64,000 nucleotides of DNA from Hippophae tibetana (GCA_037013495.1 CM072806.1:17839001-17903000); one strand, 5' to 3'. Shown: positions 22,043 through 34,595, numbered from the stretch's first letter. Made by a program: numbers and translations. The notes: a model not told the origin generated them from the sequence alone.

Positions 22043-23351
22043 AGTACTAACTCAAACCAAGAAGAAACCAAAATATGCACAGCAACTTCCTTCTCCCATA
22101 ATGAATTTTCTCGACAACCAAACAGACACTAAAGCAAATAAAGAAAGAAAGAAGACATATCCAAGCTGACAACACAAGCGACACATAAATATCTCTAATG
22201 ATAAAAAAATAAAAAATAAAAAATGAGAAATCAACAATTGTTACCCAGAGTCAATCCCAGCACTGCCGACGACCATTACCATCCCTAGCAAGAACCCTAC
22301 TTTTAGAGCTGGAATTCCGCGGCTCTGCTACCCATTCCATCATTATTTGAACACATAAAAATAAAATAATAATATCAACAATTGAACATAATTTCATTTT
22401 TTAATTTGAATTATGTTCATATGACAAATTTCAAAAAATATTTATTCCGCTAATTAAATTAATGAATACAAAGTAATAGACAATACAACAAATTAAGATA
22501 AATCTAAAATAGTGATACACAATTGTTTCCTAAATTCACTATTTTGTCACTCCCCTTTTATAAAAATATCAAAATATTTTTCTAAAATTTTCTCTTTCAC
22601 TCTCTCACACACACAAGATTATTTTTAATTAAATGAAATTATTCTTTTGGCTTTGCTTTGCTTCCCTTCTTTAGTGTATCTCTCCAAAACAAAAATATTA
22701 CTTATTTATAAGCAAAATTGTCTATCCCTTATGTAGCCAAAAAATAGTCACGTAATTGGCCAAATTTTAGCCACAAAAATATTTGATGTATTTATTAAAT
22801 TTGATTGCATCTAACATTCAACACCTTCATCAAAAGTCATAGGCCATTGTAAAATCTAAAAAACCCAAAATTGTCCAACTTGTTGACCACTATTCCCTAT
22901 GTCCCCCTTGCACATAGCCGACAAGTATGACCTCTCTTTTTGCTAATTTGTTAAGTACTATTGCTCCTACCAATTGAATTCATAGGAATCATCCTCCATT
23001 AGACACCACAATTTTATTGAGTCTTTCACGCAATGACCCATGCATTGTTGTTTTAATCATCAACAATTGTTACCACCAATAGAATCCTATCATTGTGGGC
23101 TCTCTAGTGACGTCTTAACCTTCATCGTCCAACCAACCCATTAATAGTAAACACTAGTAAAAACAATTATGAAAAAAAACATTATTTTTGAAAGAAAAAA
23201 ATCAAAGAAAAAGCAGATAGAAATATAGTCCAGAAAAACCCAAATCAAGATGAATGGAAAATGCCTTTGCATCTTGTTTTTCTCGATCAATTGAGGTATT
23301 CATTGAAAAGTCTCAATATTATCATCGAAAGTTTTAAGAGCAAGAGTCATA
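22043..23351. other. Intergenic DNA, possible small hydrophobic coding remnant
   Basis: Mostly AT-rich, with a TC-rich block near 22590 and an inverted repeat GAACATAATT ... AATTATGTTC at 22385-22435. A GC-richer patch at 22235-22340 read on the minus strand after a possible acceptor (GTAGCAG) gives GIPALKVGFLLGMVMVVG, a hydrophobic stretch that ends at a stop. I do not recognise it, and it may be chance. Confidence 0.35.
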
Positions 23352-23356
23352 ATAGC
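23352..23356. repeat. Target site duplication of solo LTR 2, left
   Basis: ATAGC, matched at 25115-25119. Confidence 0.8.
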
Positions 23357-25114
23357 TTATGAGTGCTCAAAAAGCACTAAAATTACCATGATTTTATTCA
23401 CTTTAATTGATTAAAAATATATATATATATTCATATGATTTTATCATATTTCTATATAAATCTATCTTTTTGGAATCACAGGTATTTTTATTATTTTTTT
23501 CCAAGTATTTTCGTTTAAAAAAGTAACTTAATGACTCAAAGAAAAATACCGGAGGCAATACATCACAAATATATCATAAATTAAATGAGGAAAAGTAAAA
23601 AAAAAAGATGGAAAAATTGGACAAAATGTCAAAAAGGAGGAAATCGCACACGCAGCCGCCCAGCCGTGCCCAGCAACGCGCATGCCCGTCTGTGCGCGCT
23701 GCTGCGCTCATTTTCTCCAATCCGTGCACGCCGCCATGCGCCATGCCCCACGCCGGCATGACATCATCATTCACTACTCCTTATTTTCACCATTTTTAAT
23801 CATTTTTTCACTCACTTTTTCTTCCCCTCTTCACCTATAAATACCCTCATTTTCTTTAATTCAAATCACACCTAAAAACACATCTTTTTCTCTCTTTCTT
23901 TCTCATCATTTCTTAGTTTTTAGTTTTTTCTTAGTTAGTTTTTCTTAGTTTTAGAGTTCTTCTCTTTTTGAGAAGAACCAATTATGTTTTTGTAATTTAT
24001 TTGTTTTTCAATTCAATAAATGGAAGTGAAAATTCCGTTTGGAGGTTTTCCAGTAAGAGGAATAACATCAAAGTACTGTAAGGATTTTATTTTCTTTATA
24101 GTTATTTTTTATGCTTTATTCTTACATGTTATATTTAATTTGTATGTGATTAAATTTAACTTTGCTGATTGTTTGTAAACATGATATAATAATAACGTTA
24201 TTATGCTTGCGAAATATTAAATAGGTAAAAATCTCTAAAATGAATTGATTTTATTTTTATTCAAGATTTTATGTTAAGAATGTTAGAGAGAAATATATTA
24301 TTTTTCATTACAAACTTAAATCTGAAAATTAGATTTTAAGGTTTAGTTATACGGTCTGATTTAGAGTAGTGCTCTTTTATTTTTTGGTACAATAGCCCGG
24401 TAGTTAGAGTGAAGCCTTATTTCAAAAGTTTTTATAAGAATTATTATCTGAAAATGTATTGACAACATGTTTTCAGTAGTAGTTTTAAAACTTGAAAGTT
24501 AGTACTCAGATAATTAAATTCTTAGGTTTAATTTGGACACCTTGAATAAAGTTTAAAGTGTCTAACCCCACCAAATGTGACATTTAAATGATTCATTTTC
24601 AATCTTTTAGAAAAAAGGAATTAATTTAATTAACTAAATTAGTTATCAACCCCACTCATAGGTGTTAATTGATTTGTTTAGTTAACAAAGAATATTTAAC
24701 CCCACCAAAGGTGGTATTCATATAAAAAAGAGAGAATCAATAAATATCAATTTATATCTCTAATAACCTAAATAATATGAGCAAACATAATTAACTTATT
24801 TATTATATCCATAAATACTCTACTATTATAAAAGATAACATTTGCATAAATGTTTATTGAATATGTATCTATCTTTATTTTTATGTTATTAGATTAAAAA
24901 CACAAAACCCCAAAATATCGTGATAGAATGTTTAGGATTTAATTTCGTTTTTAAAAATTTGAATAATAAATTTAAAACCACATACATTCCTTCCTTAGAT
25001 CGACCTTGGGAGTATACTTATCATTTTCTATGAAATGATTCATGGACTTGCGAGAGTTTTATAAATATAAAACCAAAGTATTGGTAGGATCGACGATGCC
25101 AGTTTTGCTCATCA
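23357..25114 (+). mobile_element. Solo LTR 2 (1758 bp), same family as 15593-17315
   Basis: Start TTATGAGTGCTC and end TGCTCATCA match the ends of solo LTR 1, and ATAGC flanks both sides. Long blocks are near-identical to the sister copy, for example CTTCCTTAGATCGACCTT at about 24990 and 17190. The TATA box is at 23836. It differs in a shorter GC-rich block (23640-23770) and in about 150 extra bases at 24250-24400. Confidence 0.9.
23836..23843 (+). promoter_or_regulatory. TATA box of solo LTR 2
   Basis: CCTATAAATACCC in the same place as in solo LTR 1. Confidence 0.6.
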
Positions 25115-25119
25115 ATAGC

Positions 25120-26592
25120 CCCGCTCAAATTGGACACTTCATTTTTTTACTAAAATTGAAATCTTCTATTCAACTCAACTTTCTTAACTTAAAAGCTTTT
25201 AGGGTTTTTAGGGCTTTCCACTAATCGAAAGGAAAATAAGTACTTAAAATAAGCTAAGTTGCAAAGAAACTGTAACATAGAAAAGAACAAGGATTTTATT
25301 CCAGGTGCCAGCACAAGAAGAGATTGATTTCTCTTAATCGTTGAAAGTTGATTGATATGTTCTCCACTTGCCACTGTAACCATAAAGACTCTATCTCAAT
25401 AGCCACCTTCTTTTTATTAGAGAATTCTACCTAGATAAAAAAGAAGTAATGTCATAAAAAAAGTGGGGGTTTCATTCATAAATAAAAGATGGAGCCAAAG
25501 AGTGTGAACTGTATAAGTTAACAATAACATTGATTAAATGAGGAATAAGGGCTCTAGTATATAGAAAGGACCTCACCATTTAAGAAATAACCATAGAAAC
25601 GATGGAACCCATTAGACCCATTTTTATTTGAGAAAGATGATTTGTTCATTCTCGATTGGAGATTTTTTCTTCCCTTACCCTAAATAAAGGGGATAGTTCT
25701 TACTTGAGAAAGACTCTTAGTGGTATAATCGATCCATTTTGTTGCTTTCTATTTCTACTAAATTAAAATATAGAAAGGGTTGGAAGGGCCCTCGCTAAGT
25801 TATAATAGGTAGTGACTAGAACTCTGGTGCCTTTATTTTGCAATTACGAACAAACCTCGACAATTGAAAAAAGAACAAAAGAGGAAATGAAAGGATTCCA
25901 TCTATTTGGATGAAAGTCCCATTTCTATAGCTGTCCAACAATGGGATGTCCACCTAAGGAATTTATTTTGAGACGAGAGGTTGAAACCATGTTATTGTAG
26001 GGGATTTCATTGAATGAAAAAGAAATAAGGGGATTTCACTGCATACTCACCACTTCGACCTCCCTTGTTTGTGATATGTCTTTGCCAGTGAAAGAAAGAT
26101 GAAAGTATAGTCAAAATATATATTCAAGATGAAAAGCCATAATCTTCACTCAATTGGAACATATTTCTCTTAATACATTGAAGTAGTTACTTTCTACGAA
26201 GGGAGTCTCGTTCCCCGGCTCTACTTCTACCATATCTAAGTAAGTGGTAAATTCATAGTATATCTCATCATTTGGGTAATAATAAGGTAAGTTCTTCATT
26301 CCATTGGGATTTTTGATGTTATAGGGAAATTTGTACTTAGAAAAGCTAGTACATGATTCTTAGTTTAAGGCATCACCCAAAGAAAAGAAATCAAGGCCAA
26401 CGAATCAGTGAGAAGTATATTCCCATCACTCTAGCAATAACACCGAAGATGAAATATAGAGTTCATATATCCTTATGGTTAGTAGAGAATAGTAATCAGA
26501 CTAGATTTGTCATAAAATTGAGATTCTTTCATTTCCTTCCTTATCAAAGATGAGCCCTTAGGTAACATAACTTATTTATTGAAAGAATAGGG
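25120..26592. other. Noncoding stretch, possibly organelle-derived
   Basis: No coding frame. Base use is more even than in the flanks, and phrases such as AATAACCATAGAAACGATGG (25586) and TCCAACAATGGGATGTCC (25934) remind me of plastid noncoding or intron DNA. That is an impression from memory only; I cannot name the plastid locus. Confidence 0.3.
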
Positions 26593-27850
26593 ATGGATGG
26601 GGTTCAGAAAACCCTCATTGAGTTACTTAGGGAATTGTTGAAATGGCTCATTTCCCATCTTAAATTGAATATTGTTGAAATGATATTCAAGCATTCTCCT
26701 ATTCAAGATCCCTATTTTTATAATATAAGTGAGAATATTCTACACGAAGCTTTTGTTGATAAGCGTCCCATTCTTGCTGTCGAGCTTGGTCCAGGACACG
26801 ATTTTTTTGTTTTACAAATTTTTCAATTTTATCTCCCTACTATGAAGATTCAAAAGCTTGAACAAGAACACATTTCCCTCAAATCACAATGAAAAAAAAT
26901 GAAACATCTATTGAAGCATTAAGACAAAAAAATGATATCTCGTATAGATTCACTCATGAATGAATTATCAGAGTTAAAGTCTACAATGACTACTTTTATT
27001 CAACAAATATCATCTATGCACAATCAAAATGATAAAGAGGAAATTTTTGTTCAATAATGTATAGTCAAAACAATGACTAAACCAGACAATCCAAACAGGA
27101 AGTTATCAATGATGGTCTTTTTCCTAAATTAATAGTCCACAATCTATGAAGAGAATCGTCTTAAACTAGTGAAACTAAATCACCACTCCAATTTGGAAAC
27201 TATAATATCCCTCATAAACACCCTTATACACCCAAACAAACACACCATAACCCTCACCTACCCACCCTAGTTACTCTAATGTGCTTCACTGTCCCAATGC
27301 CACACAACATGCAATTGGCCAATTCCATCATGACTATAATGAGTTCAATAAAATTCATCGAAAAGTTAGATTGGATGTTTATGAATTTGATAGGAAATAT
27401 GATCCTAATTCCTTTATTGGATTACCAATATGGATGATTTTTGAATTGTAAAATATGTTTAACTTGTAGTGTGTCAACCTTGCTAAAAAAGTTTGTTGAT
27501 CCCGCTAAAATTTACTAGAATTCTATCCAATAATAAATAAATACAATCAATTTGCTATCATAGAGGTCAATTGATGGACCAACTCTTTGGCCTCACATGA
27601 TCATCTCTTAATGTTTTGGATTACATGATTTGATTAGAAATAAATTGCATATGTTGTGATATCTAAGAAGAATCTTTACTTATTTGTACTTGGTTTATTT
27701 ATAGCTTTTAGAATGACATTAAACAAGAGATAATACTACATTTTCCCATGTTAATAAATGAGGCTTACCATAAGGCTCCAGAAATTGAAAAATGCATTAT
27801 CTTGAAAAGGTCATTATCAAGCGCATGATAAGTTGAATCAACCTCCAAAT
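26593..27850 (+). pseudogene. Ty3-gypsy gag, decayed
   Basis: A 99-codon frame (26593-26892) is followed by a lysine-rich helix-like stretch (LMNELSELKSTMTTFIQQI). At about 27360-27450 the sequence reads RKVRLDVYEFDRKYDPNSF, then WITNMDDF-like in another frame, ELYNMFNL and VNLAKK, the typical opening of plant gypsy gag. Near 27720-27800 NDIKQEIILHFPMLINEAYH and APEIEKC follow, the later gag block. There are many frameshifts and stops, and no zinc knuckle is visible. Confidence 0.65.
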
Positions 27851-28071
27851 ACTAATAATGCGTCTCCCTTACTTAAAGCTACATCTTTCTCAAAGAATAT
27901 ATTCTTTCTTTGTCTAGATCCTAAATTGATGTCAAAACTATCATGCCAAGAGTCATAATATATATATATGATTACATAAGAATTCTACATAAACATGTAA
28001 AATAGTTAAATTAGTATATATAACAAATAATAATATGAAATCAAAGGGTAAACTTAGACTAAAGCTTACAT
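27851..28071. other. AT-rich spacer
   Basis: A near-duplicate pair: the bases at 28010-28075 and 28076-28145 share AGTTAGATTAATATATATAAC-like words and AGGGTAAAC-ACTAAAGCTT, with a period of about 65. Confidence 0.45.
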
Positions 28072-28425
28072 TTATAAAATAGTTAGATTAATATATATAA
28101 CGAACAATAATATGCAATGAAAGGGTAAACCCAAACTAAAGCTTGCACTTATAGGCTCATCGATCCAAATGCTAGATATTGGGTTGAGTTGTGATTCTGG
28201 GTATATGATCGTGTTGTATGTTGTATTAGACACCAGGTCGAGTTTTTTGATTAAACACCACCATCTAAAATTAGCTTCCATCTTGTTGCGAAACACATTA
28301 TACAAAGGGTAGGGCATAAAGAGGACTCGAGAACCCGTTCCGATGAGTGCTATGTTCGCATCAATCATACAATCTTCCTTATTGTTTTTCTCAAATTTAG
28401 CTTTATCTAATTTAACAATCTTCAT
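28072..28425 (-). pseudogene. Truncated first exon of a PTPMT1-like dual-specificity phosphatase
   Basis: Starting at the ATG 28425, the protein reads MKIVKLDKAKFEKNN, then DANIALIGTGSRVLFMPYP and LYNVFRNKMEANFRWW. The last two blocks are characteristic of the N-terminal part of plant phosphatidylglycerophosphate phosphatase/PTPMT1-like proteins, which lie before the phosphatase domain. After RWW (about 28240) the resemblance ends and the frame runs into unrelated residues to 28072. The catalytic HCxxGxxR loop is absent and no further exons are visible downstream. It is most likely a gene fragment; a distant set of exons to the left is conceivable but I find none. Confidence 0.6.
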
Positions 28426-29615
28426 TTTAATGATGAAACTAAATCTCTAACTAATACGCAGTCTCAACTAAGAAGTTTTGACATAACTTCACAATTTATT
28501 TAAAAAATATTAATTATGAATTTTGAGTGAAAACTCGTCTCGTTATTTCCAACGAATACCTTTCTCGGTGCCCAAATCGAGCGGAGAGATTAAGCAAGTG
28601 TCTAAAGAGATGAGAGAGAGAAACATTAGTTATGACTTATGAGATTGTTGTTCTATGGAATTGTTTTGAATAAGACTTAGAAGACTCTAGAAATGAAGTA
28701 TAATAGCATGTAGGCAAATTGAAAAATAATACACCAAGGACTAAGTCTTAATGCTAATTTTATTATAATGAAAATATCAAAAATAATTTTTTAATCATAA
28801 AAATAATATCTTTTATATTTATTTATATATTTTAACTATTAAATTTTTTTTATACATAATTTTATTTTGAATATCATTTAATTGAATTTCATTGAATTAT
28901 GATTATTTAGACTTATTCAATATTTAACGTCATTAAATTGAATATCATTTAATATTATTAAATGTTATTTTTATTGTTATATATTGAAAGACTTATTTTT
29001 TACAATTTCTCTAAAAATAATTGTAAAGTGAATTTGTCATTAATTGATGTACTTATCAAGTTAATTAAATCTTACTTATAATTTATTTTTTAAAAATAAT
29101 AAAAATATTATTTTAAAAATATAAAAATAAAATCATTTATATTCAATTAATATATTCTTATTATTAAAATCATTTAACATAAAAATTATTTGATATTAAA
29201 TAAGTTTAATTAAATAATATTTAATATTATAAATATTATTTTTATTATTATAAATTATAAAAGTTTTTTTTATAATAATTTTCCAAAAGTTTTTGCACGA
29301 AACCGATCATGCCCCGTAAAAAGTAGGTTGTTGTCGGTGCTAATGTCAGTACAAAACAGTAAACCACTAACAATAATCTTTCCCGGTAACTTTATTTTTT
29401 TTGGTTCAAAAACATTTATTTTACAGCGAGGGAGATCCAAATCTTTAGTCACAATGAACTTGAAGAAAAGCTTCTTCTCAACCACATTTTGTTTTATTTA
29501 CGCAAACTATTAATCTAAAAAAACAAATTTTTATATTTTTGTTTGTGCTTTTTCTCCAAACCGTAAAGATTTTTTCTTCTAAACCCAGTTCGAGCTAGAT
29601 TTGAAGCTTAATAGC
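28426..29615. other. Spacer and presumed promoter of the glucanase gene
   Basis: 28426-28700 is a plausible 5' leader of the phosphatase fragment (minus strand). 28740-29280 is extremely AT-rich. 29290-29615 should hold the promoter and leader of the glucanase gene; no clear TATA box, though TTTATATTTTTG occurs at 29529. Confidence 0.4.
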
Positions 29616-32600
29616 ATGGAAGAGAAATCGGGGTCTGGAGATTGTTGGGGATGGCTTTTAGTGTTGGTTGTATTGGCTCTGCTTGTGAGTGGCATCGTGC
29701 AATTAGTTAAGGAGAAAAACGGGGGCAAATCTGATGAAGCAGCTCCTGTTCCTGGGCCTCCTGGTGCCATTTCCCAGAAATATGCCGATGCTCTCGGGAT
29801 TGCTATGCAATTCTTCGACATTCAGAAATGTACCTTTCTCTTTCCTACTTTTATTTTGTCTTTAGACTCTTATCTAATGTTGCATTTATGATTCAGTAGC
29901 TTTTTTTGTTTATTTATGGTGTTATATGAGTAGATAAGGTGGCCATTATATACCCATTTTTTTAAGAGGCTTGATTAAGAGATGACTTTATCTGTTCGTT
30001 GTTGTAGCTGGTAAATTGGCTAATAACAAGATTAAATGGAGAGGGGACTCGGGTCTAAAAGATGGAAGTGAGGTGAAGTTGGATCTGTCTAAAGGAATGT
30101 ATGATTCTGGAGATCACATGAAGTTTGGTTTTCCAATGGCGTTTACTGCTACCGTGTTGTCTTGGGCCATTCTTGAGTATGGGGATCAAATGGATGTGGT
30201 GAAGCAGTTGGATCCTGCTAAGGACTCTTTGAAATGGATTACTGATTACCTAGTTAATGCTCATCCGTCCGAAAATGTGCTCTATATTCAGGTCTCTTTC
30301 ATTCAATAAATCCTGCAAATGTTCTCACTTTTGTTTAGTGCGTGGTTGTTCATGTTTCAATCTTCTTATCTCCTTGAATTATATGGAAATGGGTTCTTAA
30401 AGTTTGCTGTAAGATTATACCTTTTATAGTTCTGTAACATAGTCCTGCTAAGCTTCTTACAATTTTCTCAAACTTATTCAATGTTTTTCTGAATTTAGTT
30501 TTAGTATTGTGCATATTATGATTTATGGAGTTGACTGATGAATGTATGGTTGAAGATCGAAGAGCTAATTTGAATGAGTGCTACACCGGAGAAGTTATCA
30601 TCTTTAATACATATGAAACTTCTAAAATACATTCTATTTTTTAAATTTGAACTTCTGGTGCAGGTGGGTGATCCTGATCTGGATCATAAATGTTGGGATA
30701 GGCCTGAAGCTATGACTGAGAAGAGATCACTCACGCAGATCAACACATCTGTTCCAGGAACAGAGGTTGCGGCTGAGTCTGCTGCAGCTATGGCTTCAGC
30801 ATCACTGGTGTATAAGACAAGCGATCCCAAATATTCTAGCACACTCCTCACGCATGCCAAACAATTGTTTACTTTTGCTGACAAGTATAGGGAATCATAC
30901 AGTGTTAACATCCCTGATGTTCAGAAGTACTACAACTCAACGGGATATGGAGATGAGCTTTTATGGGCAGCAAGCTGGCTCTATCATGCAACAGGAGATA
31001 AGTCATACCTAGAATATGTGACTGGGGATAACGGTGAAAATTATGCTAGCTTTGGAAATCCAACATGGTTTAGCTGGGATAACAAGCTTGCAGGGGCCCA
31101 GGTGAATGATTCTATTTCATAAACTTTGGTAAACCTACATTTTCAACTCTGTGATTTAGACGTCTTTTGATTTTCCATTTGATTGAGGGCCATGACAAGT
31201 GCTGTGATTCAAATTGTAATTCTATAGTAAACAACAAACATTTTAGAAACTTTAGGTTTGATGAATTTTTTTTTACCCTGGACTATAGTGAGCTCAATGC
31301 AAGATTTAACAAATCCATTACATTGTCATTTATCTAGATAATCTAAGTCAATGTATCTGTGGCTTCTTTAAGATATATTCTGCAGCTGTAGTAACGTCTT
31401 CTCAGTTTGTGACTAAATGTGCAATTTTTATGCAGGTTTTATTGTCCAGGTTAACCTTCTTTGGTGACAAAGGCACCTCAAATAATCGTGACCTCCTTAA
31501 ATACAGAAAGACTGCTGAGGCTGTTATATGTGGCCTCCTACATGACTCTCCAACAGCTACAAAAAGCAGAACAAAGAGTAATATTATTTTAATACTGGTT
31601 AATATATAATGAATGGACTTCTATTCCCTGCTTCCTCCATTTCCCATTGTTCTGACCTTGTTTTTCCTCTTTGTTGTTTTTTATTCCAGCATCTTAATCC
31701 TATGGTGAAGCTTTTGTTCAACTTCATGTAACCTTTGTTAATTCTTTGATGTGTCCCTGTAATTTTGGTTTGAGTGTTTTAAGAATTAACCAATCACAAC
31801 ATTTTACTCCATACTATACTGCATGCTACGTGATGGTTGAGTTGCACCTATAAACTCAATAAAGGGGGGTGTTGTGGTGTGGTAATGAGCAGACATGTAG
31901 CTATTTGCCGATTGCCAAAAGCATGCATAAATTGACTTAGAAAGTAGTTTGGATATTTTAGTAAATTCACAGTATGATTTATTCACCTCAGAATTCTTAC
32001 AAAAATTATTGTCCTTTTCCTCTTTGCTTACCATCCTTTAAAATGCAGATGGTCTTATATGGGTCAGTGAATGGAATGCTCTGCAGCATCCTGTAGCTTC
32101 TGCATTTTTGGCTGCTATTTACAGTGATTACATGCTTACATCTCGGACAGCAAAGATCTCATGCAGTGGAAAATCCTTTAAGCCAGCAGATATCCGGAAA
32201 TTTGTAACATCTCAGGTATGCTGTCTTCTTTGGCAAAACAATGGTAACCGTTTAGGAAATTGTCATTCATTTCTAAACTGAACCAGCACATCTATTTTTC
32301 TCTTCTAGGCTGACTATGTCTTGGGAGACAATCCTTTGGAAATGAGCTATCTTGTTGGTTATGGGAAGAAATACCCCCAGTATGTACACCACAGGGGCGC
32401 TTCTATCCCAGCAGATGCTAAGGAGGGATGCACTGATGGATTCAAGTGGCTCGAATCGACTAAGCCCAATCCCAATGTTGCAACTGGAGCACTTGTGGGT
32501 GGGCCATTCCTGAATGAAACATTTATCGACTTCCGGAACAATTCCATGCAGACTGAGCCAAGCACATATAACAATGCTGTCATGGTTGGTCTACTATCAA

Positions 32601-32641
32601 GCTTGGTCACTACCTCTTCAGCAGTTCAATCATTCACATAA
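29616..32641 (+). CDS. Endo-1,4-beta-glucanase, glycoside hydrolase family 9, membrane-anchored
   Basis: Exons 29616-29829, 30008-30291, 30664-31101, 31436-31577, 32049-32215 and 32309-32641 (1578 bases, 525 residues); all introns are GT-AG and in phase. It opens MEEKSGSGDCWGW, followed by one hydrophobic segment (about residues 11-31), so a signal anchor with the enzyme outside the plasma membrane or in the Golgi. The GH9 fold shows MYDSGDHMKFGFPMA (the DAGD motif with Ala to Ser), GDPDLDHKCWDRPE, VAAESAAAMASAS, STGYGDELLWAASWLY, NPTWFSWDNK, GGLIW-like NGLIWVSEWNALQHP, SYLVGYGKKYPQYVHHRG and the C-terminal TEPSTYNNA with the acid Glu. FIDFRNN stands where FVDSRNN is usual. The enzyme cuts beta-1,4-glucan such as amorphous cellulose during wall growth. 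The start was chosen because it precedes the anchor and matches relatives. Intact in every respect. Confidence 0.93.
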
Positions 32642-34120
32642 CAAAGCCTTTACAATAGCTATCGTAAGGTACCTGTATTATATCTATTTTTTTGTATTAA
32701 GAATTCTGTGGTGACTTCCTATTTATTTTTTGCTAAACACTCTCATGTGTTATTTGTTTGAGTAGATTGTGGGATTGTTTTTTCATTAAAAGGGAGAAAA
32801 TGCTGTGGTTCTGTCACACTTTGCTGATGTGTTTATATCCCCCCACCCCCCACCCACCAACCTTCTGTCAAGACTCTAGAGAATGCAATCTAATTGATCT
32901 TTGAGAAGAAAATTCAACGAGTTTGGAGTAGCAACATGTTGTACCATCATACGAGTGTAAATTTGTGTTCAAATATATATATGTACGACTGTTGAGAGAG
33001 GAGACATAGGAGAGAAATAAACGAAGCAGCTTTAATAATCTCTACATATTCTCTCTCTCTCTTATATGTCCCAAAAACCACTGCTAATGATTTCAAGAAG
33101 TTAATTTGCTTTTTGTTGGAGAGGGGTGTCTAAGGAAACCTGTTTATCTTTTTTTTCTTCTTATTAGTTATTTTGAATAAAAACACACATTTATATAGTT
33201 TTGGCTCTATGATGGTTTTTTCTCATCTAATTATTCATTTATAATGATCTATGTTATGTTTATGTCCATAAATTTTGTGTTTTATTGTCAATCTAGATGT
33301 TTATCTAGATCCTTAGTCATGAAGATTATAATATGTTATAAAAATTTGATTTTTTAAAGAACGATTAATGTATCGGTTGGAATAGCCACATAGTTGATTG
33401 AAGAACCTTACAATGTAGAGAAAGTTAAAAAGTTTAAGGTTTTTAGTTTTAGCTTAACAATTTTGATTGTTGATGCATTTAAACTTATGGTTTTTTTTAT
33501 CTAAATTTTACATTTTTAATAAAATTCTATTTTCTCAAAAAATAAAAAAAATTCAACATCTCACTGTTGATGTTAGAGACAAAAACTTCACAAGCGAAAC
33601 AGAATTCTTGTGCTTCTTGAAGTAGTCTTCTATGATTTTCTAATACCCATTTTCAGAAGGTAATTAATGTCATTTCAATATATAATAATTGGCGGCTGCG
33701 CAGATTATTGGGTTCTAAGGGAGGGAGAGACGAGAGTTGATCATTTAAAATGAGATCAGTGTAAGGTGTTAGCAATAGAAACAGGGTCATGTGGTTATGT
33801 TGGAGCATAGGACAAACTATAGGCCTATTACGTTTCTCTGACCAAGAAGACTTGTTTGCGGTTACACATTTCCAATTATATACCCTTTCAAGAACAATAT
33901 ATCAGATATCATAGTAAGAGAGTAGGAAAAAACAAGTGGGCAACTTGGTCTTTGGATAAGAAACAACGAGAAGTACACCCCAATGGGATTGGCTGCCTCA
34001 AGCAATGTATTTTAGCTGAGAAGAAGGAGAGACTCCAAAAAAACCTTTAGTTTGTCTACTAATTCAAGGCCGCCAACAACCCGCACATGACTCTGTTTCT
34101 AATCCTACCTCATAAGTCTC
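32642..34120. other. Glucanase 3' region and SAUR upstream region
   Basis: The glucanase 3' untranslated region runs to perhaps 33020, with a C-rich patch at 32839-32862 and AATAAA at 33014. The rest is AT-rich; 33690-34100 is less so and may hold SAUR regulatory DNA. A 64-codon frame at 33856 has no recognisable domain. Confidence 0.45.
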
Positions 34121-34121
34121 C

Positions 34122-34131
34122 CTATAAATAA
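34122..34131 (+). promoter_or_regulatory. TATA box of the SAUR gene
   Basis: CCTATAAATAATAC, about 150 bases before the start codon, leaving a leader of roughly 120 bases. Confidence 0.65.
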
Positions 34132-34274
34132 TACCCAAACGCTCATTTTGTACCATTAACTTCATTCTCAAAAACCTTTCTTTTTTATTTACAAAATAAA
34201 AACCAAAAATCATACATTTTTCTTTCACCAGTTAATCAACAAGTTAGTTAATTTTTATTTATTTATTTTCAAAA

Positions 34275-34595
34275 ATGGCCATCAGAAAACAGAGCAAGCT
34301 GTCTCAAGCAGCAATGCTTAAACAAATCCTCAAGAGGTGTTCAAGTTTGGGTAGGAAACAAAAGCATTATGACGAACAAGGGCTTCCTTTGGATGTGCCA
34401 AAGGGACATTTTGTGGTTTATGTTGGAGAAAATAGAAGCAGGTACATTGTTCCAATCTCTTTCTTGACCCGCCCTGAGTTCCAAACATTGCTTCAACAAG
34501 CTGAGGATGAATTTGGGTTTGTTTACGATGACTTGGGTCTTACAATTCCTTGTGAAGAACAAGTTTTTCTGTCTCTGACATCAACTCTGAGATGA
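34275..34595 (+). CDS. SAUR-like auxin-responsive protein
   Basis: An intronless frame of 106 residues. After a basic N-terminus ([21 protein letters not shown]) comes the SAUR domain: [45 protein letters not shown], and [10 protein letters not shown]. These are the core blocks of the family, in order and complete; length and lack of introns are typical. SAUR proteins are short-lived, are induced by auxin, and in studied cases inhibit PP2C.D phosphatases, which raises plasma-membrane proton-pump activity and cell expansion. Which SAUR subgroup it belongs to cannot be settled here. It lies 1.6 kb beyond a wall glucanase on the same strand, with no sign of shared control. Confidence 0.95.
   Translation: MAIRKQSKLSQAAMLKQILKRCSSLGRKQKHYDEQGLPLDVPKGHFVVYVGENRSRYIVPISFLTRPEFQTLLQQAEDEFGFVYDDLGLTIPCEEQVFLSLTSTLR

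Noticed and set aside
15593..25114. Taking the two 1.7-kb repeats as the two LTRs of one element
   Set aside because: Each has its own, different 5-bp duplication, and the first lies inside a copia element while the second is outside it.
33856..34050. A 64-codon frame upstream of the SAUR gene
   Set aside because: No recognisable domain; the SAUR TATA box and leader lie downstream of it.
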